From VXYL01 sp965116345 (GTDB lineage Bacteria; Pseudomonadota; Gammaproteobacteria; Pseudomonadales; Azotimanducaceae), in contig OZ220680.1 of the NCBI GenBank assembly GCA_965116345.1, positions 310,001 to 374,000 of the forward strand: 64,000 bases of DNA, in the 5' to 3' direction. This document shows positions 8,342 to 16,243 of this stretch, in pieces. Below the pieces are notes generated by a model. The model worked only from the letters and a program-made list of their open reading frames with translations. It had not been told where the DNA came from and searched no databases. Position 1 is the first letter of the stretch; every line of letters begins with the position of its first letter. The position numbers and the translations under genes were made by a program.

Positions 8342-9733
8342 TCAACGGGTGGCGAGCAGCAGCCGGTCGGCGAAGCGCTCGATGTCCCGCAGCTTGTTGC
8401 AAGTGTCGACGCGGAAGCAGTACGGCGCGTAGCGGTTCATCACCGAGTCCCCGTCCCGCCACTGGTCGCGGGTCTCGGGGTTCAGCCAGAACGTCTGCTT
8501 GGCGCGTCGAGTCAACTCCTCGAAGATGTCCGTACGTGGGTCGTAGTAGTTGCTGCGGGCGTCGCCGAGAACGATCAGCGAGGCGCGCGGATTCAGGTCG
8601 GCCCCGCACTGCTCGCGGAAGTCGAAGAACGCCCGCGCGTAGTCGGTGTTGCCCTTGCCCCAGGTGAACAACGCCTCCTCGATGGCCGCCTCCGACGCCT
8701 TGCCGCGCATGATGTCCGTGATTTCGCCCAGTCGGCTGGAGAACGCGAAGGCTCGCACATTCGGCAGAACGTCGGTCAGCTCGTAGAGAAACAGCAACAG
8801 GAACCTCGCCACCCGCGCCACCGAGCTGCTCACATCGCAGAGCACGAACACGCTGCCCTGTTCGCGCTTCTGCCGCCGCCACTTGAGATCGAACAGCGCC
8901 CCGTCGTAGGCGATGTTGCGGCGTAGCGTCCGCTTGACGTCCAGCATCCCCCGGCTCGCGCGTTTCCTCTTTCGCCGGTGTTCCTTGGCGAGCTTCTCGG
9001 CCAGTTGCACGACGACGCGACGCACATCCCGATGGTAGGCCGGTGGCAGTTGGTCCAGGTTCGACTTCAGCGCCGCGTCCAGAAGCGCACGTTTGCCGGA
9101 GGCGTCGACGTGCAACCGGTACTGCGCCTCGATGTAGTCGCGAATCGCGCGGTGGAAGTACTGGCGCAGGTAGCGCAGTCGCGCAAGGCTCGCGCGTTCG
9201 GTACCGCCTTCCCCGCCCGCATCCTCGCCGCCGTCCCCGCCCGCATTCCCACCGGCAGCCACGTAGGCGTCGAGCTCGTCAATGCCAAGGGCCTGTGCGA
9301 TCCTACGGGAATAGACCGATTTCTCTCTCAAACTGCTGATTCTATGTATTTCTAACGCCTCGCCTACCTGCTGTATTCTGAGCGCGAGGCGGTCTCGGTC
9401 GTCGTCGAGGACATTCGCCACCGCTTCCACGAGTCCGGCCGGCAGCTCGCCGCGCAGCTCGTCAACAACGCCTTCTCGGTCCACGCCCTGAAGGAACGAC
9501 CGTTGCGCTGGCTCACGAAAGGCGAGCTGGAAAAAACGCTCGAAGGTATCGTCGAACCGCGCCTTCTCATCACGTGACTTCGCCAGGGTGAGCGCAAGCG
9601 CATCCTTCAACAGGTCCTTGTCGGCGATGCCCACGCGGGACACCACGTCAAACGCATCGAGGGTTTCCGCGGGCGAGACACGCACGTCGGCGTTCCTGAG
9701 GGCCGCGACGAAGCGGGCGAAGGTCACCTCCAC
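8342..9733 (-). CDS. VWA domain protein, CoxE-like
   Basis: Soluble protein of 463 residues with an N-terminal region rich in charged helices and a C-terminal von Willebrand factor A-type domain. The metal-site motif is CDVSSSVARVARF, and the tail has the D..R pattern (LIVLGDARSNYYDPRTD) typical of the CoxE-like group. Members usually work with a MoxR-type AAA ATPase in metal-cofactor or complex maturation, but no such ATPase gene is adjacent here. Residues about 160-185 are a Gly/Glu-rich linker. Function is therefore inferred only at the family level. Confidence 0.85.
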   Translation of the reverse strand: MEVTFARFVAALRNADVRVSPAETLDAFDVVSRVGIADKDLLKDALALTLAKSRDEKARFDDTFERFFQLAFREPAQRSFLQGVDREGVVDELRGELPAGLVEAVANVLDDDRDRLALRIQQVGEALEIHRISSLREKSVYSRRIAQALGIDELDAYVAAGGNAGGDGGEDAGGEGGTERASLARLRYLRQYFHRAIRDYIEAQYRLHVDASGKRALLDAALKSNLDQLPPAYHRDVRRVVVQLAEKLAKEHRRKRKRASRGMLDVKRTLRRNIAYDGALFDLKWRRQKREQGSVFVLCDVSSSVARVARFLLLFLYELTDVLPNVRAFAFSSRLGEITDIMRGKASEAAIEEALFTWGKGNTDYARAFFDFREQCGADLNPRASLIVLGDARSNYYDPRTDIFEELTRRAKQTFWLNPETRDQWRDGDSVMNRYAPYCFRVDTCNKLRDIERFADRLLLATR

Positions 9734-9806
9734 GATTCGATGCCCTCGACGCCCCTTCGGACGGAGCGTCGTCGAAAAAGCGTTCTCGAACGCCTGCCCA
9801 GTACAG

Positions 9807-10919
9807 TCAGGCGGCTTCGTCCATGTCGAGGGGACGCTCGAGCGCCCGCCAATCGATGTCGCCGTCGGTGGACAGATTCTCGAAGTCGAGCACGCCCATC
9901 TCCTCGAACTTGGGCCGGACGCGATCCGTCAGCAGGCCGATGCGCTTCAGATTGGGGATCACCCGAGCGTAGAGCATATTGAGGAAGTCCGCGTTCAAAC
10001 CCCGGTCCACAAGCGCCTGGCGGCTCTCCTCCACGTTCCAGCCGAAATAGCGGAAGACGTCGTTGCGGATCAGCCGGTCGCGGCTGACGATGCACGCCTG
10101 GTAGGCGAACTCCGCCCGATCCTCGCGCTCCTCATCGGACAGCGTCGCGACGAACTCCTCCAGGTAGTTGACGCCGAAGGTGACGTGGCGGGCCTCGTCG
10201 CGGATGACGAGGTAGAGGAGCTCCTTGAGCACCGGATCGTACGTCTCGTTGCGCGAGACATGAAACGCCGCCAGGGCGAGGCCCTCGAGAATGATCTGCA
10301 TGCCGATGAACTTCAGGTCCCAGCGTTGGTCGGTGAGGATCTTGTCGAGTAAGTCCTTAAGGCCCTGCGTGACCGGGTAGGAGAAGCCGGTCTTGGTCTG
10401 CAGGTAGCGGTTGAACACCTCGACGTGGCGCGCTTCGTCGAAGGTCTGCGACGCGGCGTAGAGCTTGGCGTTGAAGCTCGGCGCGCACGATGCCAGTTGC
10501 GAGGCGACGAGCAGCGCGCCCTGCTCGCCGTGCAGGAACTGGGACAGCGACCAGGCGTTCTCATGGGTCACGAACTTGACCTTGTCCGCGAGCGACAACG
10601 CATCGAACGGCGCATAGCCGATCCACGGGTTGCCGTCGATCATCTCTTCCTGCTTTTCGACGGTCATCGGGCCCTGTTCGTGGACATCGGGGTTCTGCGA
10701 CCAGTTGATGTCCGTGGAGCCGTTCCAGTTCAGCTCCTTGCCGAGTTCGTAGAGCTTCCGGATGCGGTTGTCCGCGACCCGGTAGTCCCAGTTGAACGAG
10801 CCATCGAGCGGCGTGCGGAAAATCTCCGCGATGTGCACGGCTTCGCTCTCGCTGAGGTCGATCTCGGGGTCGAAACTCTTGAGCTTCCGTGGCGCGTTGT
10901 CCACGTAGTCGATTTCCAT
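9807..10919 (-). CDS. ferritin-like diiron protein, R2-like
   Basis: A 370-residue all-helical protein of the ribonucleotide reductase R2/ferritin-like superfamily. The six expected diiron ligands are visible: Glu132, Glu162 and His165 (FDEARH), Glu212, Glu242 and His245 (RDEARH). The ATG at 10919 has a strong AAGGAG about 10 bases upstream; a longer in-frame opening reaching 11093 lacks support. No ribonucleotide reductase large subunit is near, so an oxidase or oxygenase role is more likely than nucleotide reduction. The substrate is unknown. Confidence 0.8.
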   Translation of the reverse strand: MEIDYVDNAPRKLKSFDPEIDLSESEAVHIAEIFRTPLDGSFNWDYRVADNRIRKLYELGKELNWNGSTDINWSQNPDVHEQGPMTVEKQEEMIDGNPWIGYAPFDALSLADKVKFVTHENAWSLSQFLHGEQGALLVASQLASCAPSFNAKLYAASQTFDEARHVEVFNRYLQTKTGFSYPVTQGLKDLLDKILTDQRWDLKFIGMQIILEGLALAAFHVSRNETYDPVLKELLYLVIRDEARHVTFGVNYLEEFVATLSDEEREDRAEFAYQACIVSRDRLIRNDVFRYFGWNVEESRQALVDRGLNADFLNMLYARVIPNLKRIGLLTDRVRPKFEEMGVLDFENLSTDGDIDWRALERPLDMDEAA

Positions 10920-11049
10920 TTGCTCGCTCTCCTTGGGAGGCGTAAGCCGAAAGCGCGATCTTACAGGGAATCGCTTCCGGTCGGGCTCATCCGACCGCCG
11001 TTTTCGCTGGTATTCTCGGCCTTTTTCGAGGCCCTTGGCGTGCGCCGTT

Positions 11050-11922
11050 GTGGACGATGCCACCCTAGTCGAGACCGCCCTGCGGACCCTCAAGCCCGAC
11101 TGGGCCGGCAGACCTGTCTTGCGTCGCGACTACCTGCCGGGCGGCTACACCAACCGCAACTATCGAATAGAGATCGGCAGCGGCGTCTACGCCCTGCGGG
11201 TGGTCGAACGCTCGGTGCCCGGCACGTACCAGCCGAGCCCGGACCACCGCGAATCCCAGGTTAGCGAAGGGCGGTATCTGCGGATCGCCGCTGCGCCCGA
11301 CGTGGTCGCCCATGATTTCGATACCGGCCACCTTCTGACCCGGTGGATCGTTGGTTCGGTTCTCGCCCAGGCACAACCCACGCCGCAGGAGGCCGGGGCG
11401 TACCTCGCGGCACTGCACGGCCAGATTCCCAAGGGAGTTCGCCGCTACGACTACCGGCACGAAGTCGCCACCATGTTCGGTCGGGCCGAACAGGTCGATC
11501 CCCTGATCGCCGAGCGCTTCGAGGACCTCCAATGGGCGCCAACCGTCCGCTGCGGTTGCCACAACGACCTGAACCCCTGGAACATCATCCGCACGGCATC
11601 TCCGGAGAACCCCGCCGAGCACTTCCGCACGCTCGACTGGGAGACCGCCGGTGACAACGATCCGCTGTTCGATCTCGCGGGCCTCTGCCTCGGTCTCGGC
11701 TGGGACGAGGCGGCGATGCTCGCCTGCCTGGGCTCCTACCAGGCCCACGGGGGCACGGTCGAAGCCGATGTCCAGCGCCTCCGGGACACCACGCGGGCGT
11801 TCCTGATTCGGGAATATGCCTGGGCCGTGGCGCAGATCGCCATCGGCAACGACAGGGATGCCATCCGTGAGCAGGCCCGGACCACCCGCGCCGCGCTGAT
11901 CGGCGGTGAACAAGCGCGTTGA
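11050..11922 (+). CDS. aminoglycoside/choline kinase-type phosphotransferase
   Basis: Kinase-like fold protein of the APH family, 290 residues from GTG at 11050 (TTG at 11035 is an alternative). The nucleotide-side GGYTNRNYRIE, the catalytic loop CHNDLNPWNII (Asp and Asn) and the metal-binding LDWETAG are all present. Such proteins phosphorylate small alcohols, for example choline, homoserine or thiamine; the tail resembles choline/ethanolamine kinases most. It is divergent from the diiron protein gene, and its stop is 10 bases before the response regulator start. Confidence 0.75.
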   Translation: MDDATLVETALRTLKPDWAGRPVLRRDYLPGGYTNRNYRIEIGSGVYALRVVERSVPGTYQPSPDHRESQVSEGRYLRIAAAPDVVAHDFDTGHLLTRWIVGSVLAQAQPTPQEAGAYLAALHGQIPKGVRRYDYRHEVATMFGRAEQVDPLIAERFEDLQWAPTVRCGCHNDLNPWNIIRTASPENPAEHFRTLDWETAGDNDPLFDLAGLCLGLGWDEAAMLACLGSYQAHGGTVEADVQRLRDTTRAFLIREYAWAVAQIAIGNDRDAIREQARTTRAALIGGEQAR

Positions 11923-11931
11923 GGCGTTACA

Positions 11932-12636
11932 ATGGCGTTCATGGCTAAACTGATCGCCATCGTCGAAGACGACCCGGACCAGCGGGCCAACTACACCGAC
12001 GCCATCATCTCCAAAGGGCATGAGGTCAGCGCCTACGCGACGCGTCAGGAGGCCCTCGAGGGATTCGACGCGCGCATGCCCGATCTTGCGGTGTTGGACA
12101 TCATTCTGGGCGAAGAGGTGGACGCGGGATTCGAACTCTGCCGCGACCTGCTTGGCCGCGACGCCAACCTGCCGGTGATCTTCCTCACCGAGCGGATCAA
12201 CGAGATCGACAAGATTTCCGGGCTCCGGCTGGGTGCCTGGGACTACCTGCCCAAGCCCATCTCACTGGACTATCTCGCCGAGCGGATTTCCTCGCTCCTG
12301 CGCATCAACGAGGTACGCACCAACACGAGTACCCAGAGCGGCAACGCCAAGCATGTGGGCGACCTCACGCTGGACCAGGACGCGCTCCTGGTGTCGTGGC
12401 GTGGTGGGCGAATCGACCTGTCCGCGACCGAGTTCCGCATGCTCGCCAAGCTGGTTCGCGCCCCAGGACACGCCGTCAGCTACGAGACGTTGATGAATGC
12501 CACCATGCAGTCGCTGGTGACCAACAACACGATCAACACGCATATGCGCAACATCCGCAAGAAGTTCGAAAAGGTCGACTCCGACTTCGCCTGCATCAAG
12601 AGCGAATACGGGTTCGGCTATCGCTGGGCCGCGTAG
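11932..12636 (+). CDS. OmpR-type response regulator, dedicated-sortase-system type
   Basis: Two-domain transcription regulator of 234 residues: receiver domain (1-125) with acidic VEDD, phospho-acceptor Asp56 (LAVLDIILGE) and Lys107 (YLPKP), then a winged-helix DNA-binding domain (140-234). GAGG lies seven bases before the ATG at 11932; a second in-frame ATG follows at 11941. The kinase gene starts 13 bases after its stop. Together with that kinase it resembles, from memory of the families, the response regulator of the proteobacterial dedicated sortase system. No sortase gene is visible nearby. Confidence 0.85.
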   Translation: MAFMAKLIAIVEDDPDQRANYTDAIISKGHEVSAYATRQEALEGFDARMPDLAVLDIILGEEVDAGFELCRDLLGRDANLPVIFLTERINEIDKISGLRLGAWDYLPKPISLDYLAERISSLLRINEVRTNTSTQSGNAKHVGDLTLDQDALLVSWRGGRIDLSATEFRMLAKLVRAPGHAVSYETLMNATMQSLVTNNTINTHMRNIRKKFEKVDSDFACIKSEYGFGYRWAA

Positions 12637-12649
12637 CGGCGGGTACGCC

Positions 12650-15010
12650 ATGGCGGAGTCGGGCCCGAACGGCGCTCGCGAACGACCAGCGGACGGTGTT
12701 CCCTCGGCTGCCCGTCGGGCGCAGCAGGGTGCCGGCTCGGCATCGAGACTTGCCTCCCAGGTCTTCCGCGACCAGGTCTCGAAGGTCCGCGGCGCACGCC
12801 TCGTCACCAAGCTGATGCTGGTGGGGCTGCCGCTAGCGCTGCTCTTCGTGCCGTGGTTCTCGTTCCTGCTGCTCGACCAGATCGAGACGATCTCGGTACA
12901 GATGCAGTCGAACCACCAGCAGCTGATCGCCGACAGCATCGCCATCAACTTCAACGGCAGGGACGACCTGTTCGAGGACTTGCCGTTGGATCCCAGCGAC
13001 TCCGACCTCGTTGCGACCCCGATCCCGTCACCCGTCCGCCTTGACGCGTCGGCCTTGGATTGGGGGGAAGATGCACTTCGACCGCGACGTTTCGGTCCCC
13101 CCGGGGACGGATCCTTCGAACTCGACCTCGGCACCCGACGGGAGGATCTCGACGAACTGGGCGATCGCCTCATGCTATACGCCTATCTCGAGATCACCGA
13201 CGACGCCCGGGTGTACCGCAACCCGGACTATCGACGCCTCGACAACGCCGACCACGTACGCATCAGTTTCCTCGAAGCGGATGGCGATCCGGGGCGTATC
13301 GCGGTGACCCTATACTCGTCGGGCGACACCACTTCGTATCGCATGGATCCGGACTGGACGTTCGCCGAGGAAGGTGGCCTGCCGGAGAACGACGTCCGCG
13401 GCCGAGTGCGGGAGACGGACTCTGGGTACGCGCTGGAACTGCGCATCCCCTTCGAACTCGTCGGATCCCACCGCTCTGGACGCAGCGCGGCACGAAGCGG
13501 CTTCGCGCTGTCCTTTGTGGACGTGGACGATCCCGTGACGAGGGCCATCCGCACCGTCACCGAGACGCGACCGGACTCCGACGATGGGCCGCACCTCGTC
13601 GTCCACCGTTCACCCGACGTGCTGAACATTCTCGAAGGCCTGGGCTTTTCGGGCATGCGGATCCGCATCATCGACGCCCATGAGCACGTGCGCGCGGATG
13701 TCGGCGGATACCGCACCGAGGACCAGCCGCGGCTGGCATCGTCAGCCAACGAAACCGGTTGGTTCGCGTCGGCACGGCGCGGCCTGACTGCCGCTTGGGA
13801 CGGATCGCGGCACTGGCTTGGCATCCGCGCCAACGGCGGCGGCGCCGGCACGGACGGGACCGGCGCAAGCCGCGGGCAAGTCGAACACCGCATCATCGAG
13901 TCCGCCCTCGCCGGCGACCCCCTGGCGTTGCGACTCCGCGTGGATGACCTGGAGACCATTGTCGCGGGTCACCCGATCATCTCGGAGGGGGACGCCGTGA
14001 TTGGTGCCGTGGTCGTCGAACAGAACATCGATGACATCCAGATTTTCCAGCGCCAGGCCATCGACAATCTCGCCTTGGTATCGGTCGCGAGCTTCATCGC
14101 GGTGCTGTTCTGCCTGGTGCTGTTCGCCGGCCGCCTGACCTGGAGAATCCGCAGCCTGCGCCGGGAAGTGACCTCGGCGATCGACGAGTACGGTCGACTG
14201 CAGACCAGTTCCTTGACCACGGGCATGACCAGCGGCGACGAGATCGGCGACCTCGCCCGCGGCGTCTCGAACATGCTGGCTCGCTTAGAGCAGCACACCG
14301 ACTTTCTGCAGAAAATGCCGAGGACCCTGCGGCACGAGATCAACAACCCGCTGAACACGCTGATCACGTCGCTCGACCAGCTTGCCCAGGAAGACGATGA
14401 AGTACGCCGCAGCAGGTATCTCGATAGCGCCCGCCGGGGGGTGTTGCGAATCGGTGCCATCGTGCAGAACCTCGCCGACGCCGCCAACCTCGAAGAGTCG
14501 CTGGCGTCCGAGGACATGGAAGTCATCGACATTCGCGCGTTGCTGGAGGCCTACGTGGCGAACTGCAGGACCACCCACGAGGGTCAGCAGTTCGACTTCC
14601 GCTCGTCGCCGGGCCCGATCCACGCCAACGTCGCCGACTATCGGATCGAGCAACTGCTCGACAAGCTGATCGACAACGCCGTCGATTTCCACCGGTCCAA
14701 CACACCCATCCGGGTACAGCTCGACGCGCGCAGGGACTGGCTGCAGATCACCGTGGCGAACCGCGGGCCGATGCTTCCCGCTGACGCCACGGGCTCGCTG
14801 TTCGAATCCATGGTTTCCCGACGCGCGCGGGAGAACAAGCTGCACTTTGGCCTTGGCCTATACGTCGTGCGGGTCATTGCCGAACAGCACCGCGGCACGG
14901 TTTGGGCCACGAACCTCGACGACGGCTCCGGGGTCGCGTTCATGGTCCGTCTGCCGCTGGCGAGCGCCCATTCAGGGGTGATCGCCGAGGGCGCCACCGC
15001 CGCCTGCTAG
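12650..15010 (+). CDS. membrane sensor histidine kinase, dedicated-sortase-system type
   Basis: Inner-membrane sensor kinase of 786 residues. A first transmembrane helix (about 50-75) is followed by a large periplasmic region whose first part, about 130-300, looks like a carbohydrate-binding (CBM9-like) beta domain; the second helix is about 473-498, then HAMP, a dimerisation helix with His562 in LRHEINNPLN and an ATPase domain with NAVDFHRSN and GLGLYVVRVI. This architecture matches the histidine kinase of the proteobacterial dedicated sortase system as I know it. The stop codon TAG is supplied by the terminal CTAG of the hairpin element that follows, so the native C-terminus may have been altered by its arrival. 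Confidence 0.85.
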   Translation: MAESGPNGARERPADGVPSAARRAQQGAGSASRLASQVFRDQVSKVRGARLVTKLMLVGLPLALLFVPWFSFLLLDQIETISVQMQSNHQQLIADSIAINFNGRDDLFEDLPLDPSDSDLVATPIPSPVRLDASALDWGEDALRPRRFGPPGDGSFELDLGTRREDLDELGDRLMLYAYLEITDDARVYRNPDYRRLDNADHVRISFLEADGDPGRIAVTLYSSGDTTSYRMDPDWTFAEEGGLPENDVRGRVRETDSGYALELRIPFELVGSHRSGRSAARSGFALSFVDVDDPVTRAIRTVTETRPDSDDGPHLVVHRSPDVLNILEGLGFSGMRIRIIDAHEHVRADVGGYRTEDQPRLASSANETGWFASARRGLTAAWDGSRHWLGIRANGGGAGTDGTGASRGQVEHRIIESALAGDPLALRLRVDDLETIVAGHPIISEGDAVIGAVVVEQNIDDIQIFQRQAIDNLALVSVASFIAVLFCLVLFAGRLTWRIRSLRREVTSAIDEYGRLQTSSLTTGMTSGDEIGDLARGVSNMLARLEQHTDFLQKMPRTLRHEINNPLNTLITSLDQLAQEDDEVRRSRYLDSARRGVLRIGAIVQNLADAANLEESLASEDMEVIDIRALLEAYVANCRTTHEGQQFDFRSSPGPIHANVADYRIEQLLDKLIDNAVDFHRSNTPIRVQLDARRDWLQITVANRGPMLPADATGSLFESMVSRRARENKLHFGLGLYVVRVIAEQHRGTVWATNLDDGSGVAFMVRLPLASAHSGVIAEGATAAC

Positions 15011-15171
15011 GAATGTGGTGATCAAGCCACCCTTGGCTTGATCGCTTGATCAGAAACGCAAAAACAAGAGCGCAGTCCTTTTTTTCGTGCAAGTTCGACT
15101 TCTTACGTCCTTGAATTTGGCGGCACATCCCTGTGCCGCGCTAGGAAAGGTCTTAATCAGACCTTCCCTAG
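15006..15171 (+). repeat. multi-hairpin MITE-like element, copy A
   Basis: A 166-bp non-coding element bounded by CTAG at both ends. It contains three stem-loops: GATCAAGCCA pairing with TGGCTTGATC (15020-15043), GGCACA pairing with TGTGCC (about 15121-15138), and AAGGTCT pairing with AGACCTT near the right end. A T-run lies in the middle. A second copy in inverted orientation lies at 30531-30690. The first CTAG overlaps the stop of the sensor kinase gene. No transposase is encoded, so it is non-autonomous if mobile. Confidence 0.85.
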
Positions 15172-15207
15172 ACGGATCCTGCAGCCGCGACCGAAACAAG
15201 TCGGATG

Positions 15208-16110
15208 TCAGGACACCAGGCGGAAGCGCCCGTCCAACCCCAGTTCACCATCGCAGGCGACGTCTCCCCGCTCCACGAGATGCTCGATGGCCGCAAGGAC
15301 GCTGCGGGCCGCCGCGGCGTGGAGATGACGGGGCACGTCGACGTACATCGACCGCACCATGTCGCCGATTCGCCCAACGCCGTTGGCAATGCAGTTTCGG
15401 ATCTGGTCTTCACGTTCGCCACGGTGGTCGATGAACGTGAGCACATGGGTTCTCGGGTCGGTGATCGGCGGACCGTGGGTCGGCCAGTAGATGCCGTCGT
15501 CGCGATCTAGGAGCAATCGCAGACTCGCCATGTAGCTTCCCATGTGGCCGTCGGGAGGCGAGATCACGCTCGTCGACCAGCCCATGACGTGGTCGCCGGA
15601 GAACAACGCGCGTTCGGCACCGAATGCAAAACAGATGTGGTTGGAGGTGTGCCCCGGTGTGTGCACACAGGCCACCGACCAGCCGGCACCTTCCACGACG
15701 TCGCCGTCGCGAATGGTCACGTCGGGGACGAAATCCATGTCTCCGCCCTCTTCCACCTGGACGCCGTCCGCGATCCGATCGCCGCCGTGCGGGCCGTAAC
15801 CGTAGGTTCGGGCGTCGGTGTGCCCGCGGAGCAACGCGCACCCCGGCGAGTGATCCATGTGGGTGTGGGTGACCAGCAGGTGGGTGATGGTCTCACCCGC
15901 CGTCGCTTCCAGAATGGCCGCGATGTGGGCGGGATCGGCGGGCCCCGGATCCACGACCGCGACCTCGCCATGACCGATGATGTAGGTTCCCGTTCCGTGA
16001 AACGTGAATGCGCTCGGATTCTTGGCGATGACCCGCCGGATCCCGGGAGACACCTGTTGGACCACACCGTACTCGAAGACGAGGTCGCGGACGAAAGGAA
16101 TGCTGACCAA
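15208..16110 (-). CDS. MBL-fold metallo-hydrolase, LACTB2/glyoxalase II-like
   Basis: Metallo-beta-lactamase-fold hydrolase of 300 residues. The zinc motif THTHMDHS is complete, followed by HTPGHTSNHICF and the SGDHVMGW strand that carries the bridging aspartate. A C-terminal winged helix-like tail (after WPTHGPP) is typical of the LACTB2 group. Substrate is unknown. It stands alone between hairpin element A and the kinase gene. Confidence 0.87.
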   Translation of the reverse strand: MVSIPFVRDLVFEYGVVQQVSPGIRRVIAKNPSAFTFHGTGTYIIGHGEVAVVDPGPADPAHIAAILEATAGETITHLLVTHTHMDHSPGCALLRGHTDARTYGYGPHGGDRIADGVQVEEGGDMDFVPDVTIRDGDVVEGAGWSVACVHTPGHTSNHICFAFGAERALFSGDHVMGWSTSVISPPDGHMGSYMASLRLLLDRDDGIYWPTHGPPITDPRTHVLTFIDHRGEREDQIRNCIANGVGRIGDMVRSMYVDVPRHLHAAAARSVLAAIEHLVERGDVACDGELGLDGRFRLVS

Positions 16111-16243
16111 GAGGTGGCCTCGAAACGTGCAACGACCGCGATGTTAACCCGTGCGGGAACGCTGCATCCGTGTGCTCTTTGGTCGCGAGTTCGCCCTGAC
16201 CGAGATCGGCGACGGCAGATCACGTGAACGCACGCGTTGCGCC

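Noticed and set aside
14940..15128. Small minus-strand frame in hairpin element A and its counterpart at 30575-30802
   Set aside because: The similar peptides come from the shared repeat sequence, not from a gene; no start signal or family.
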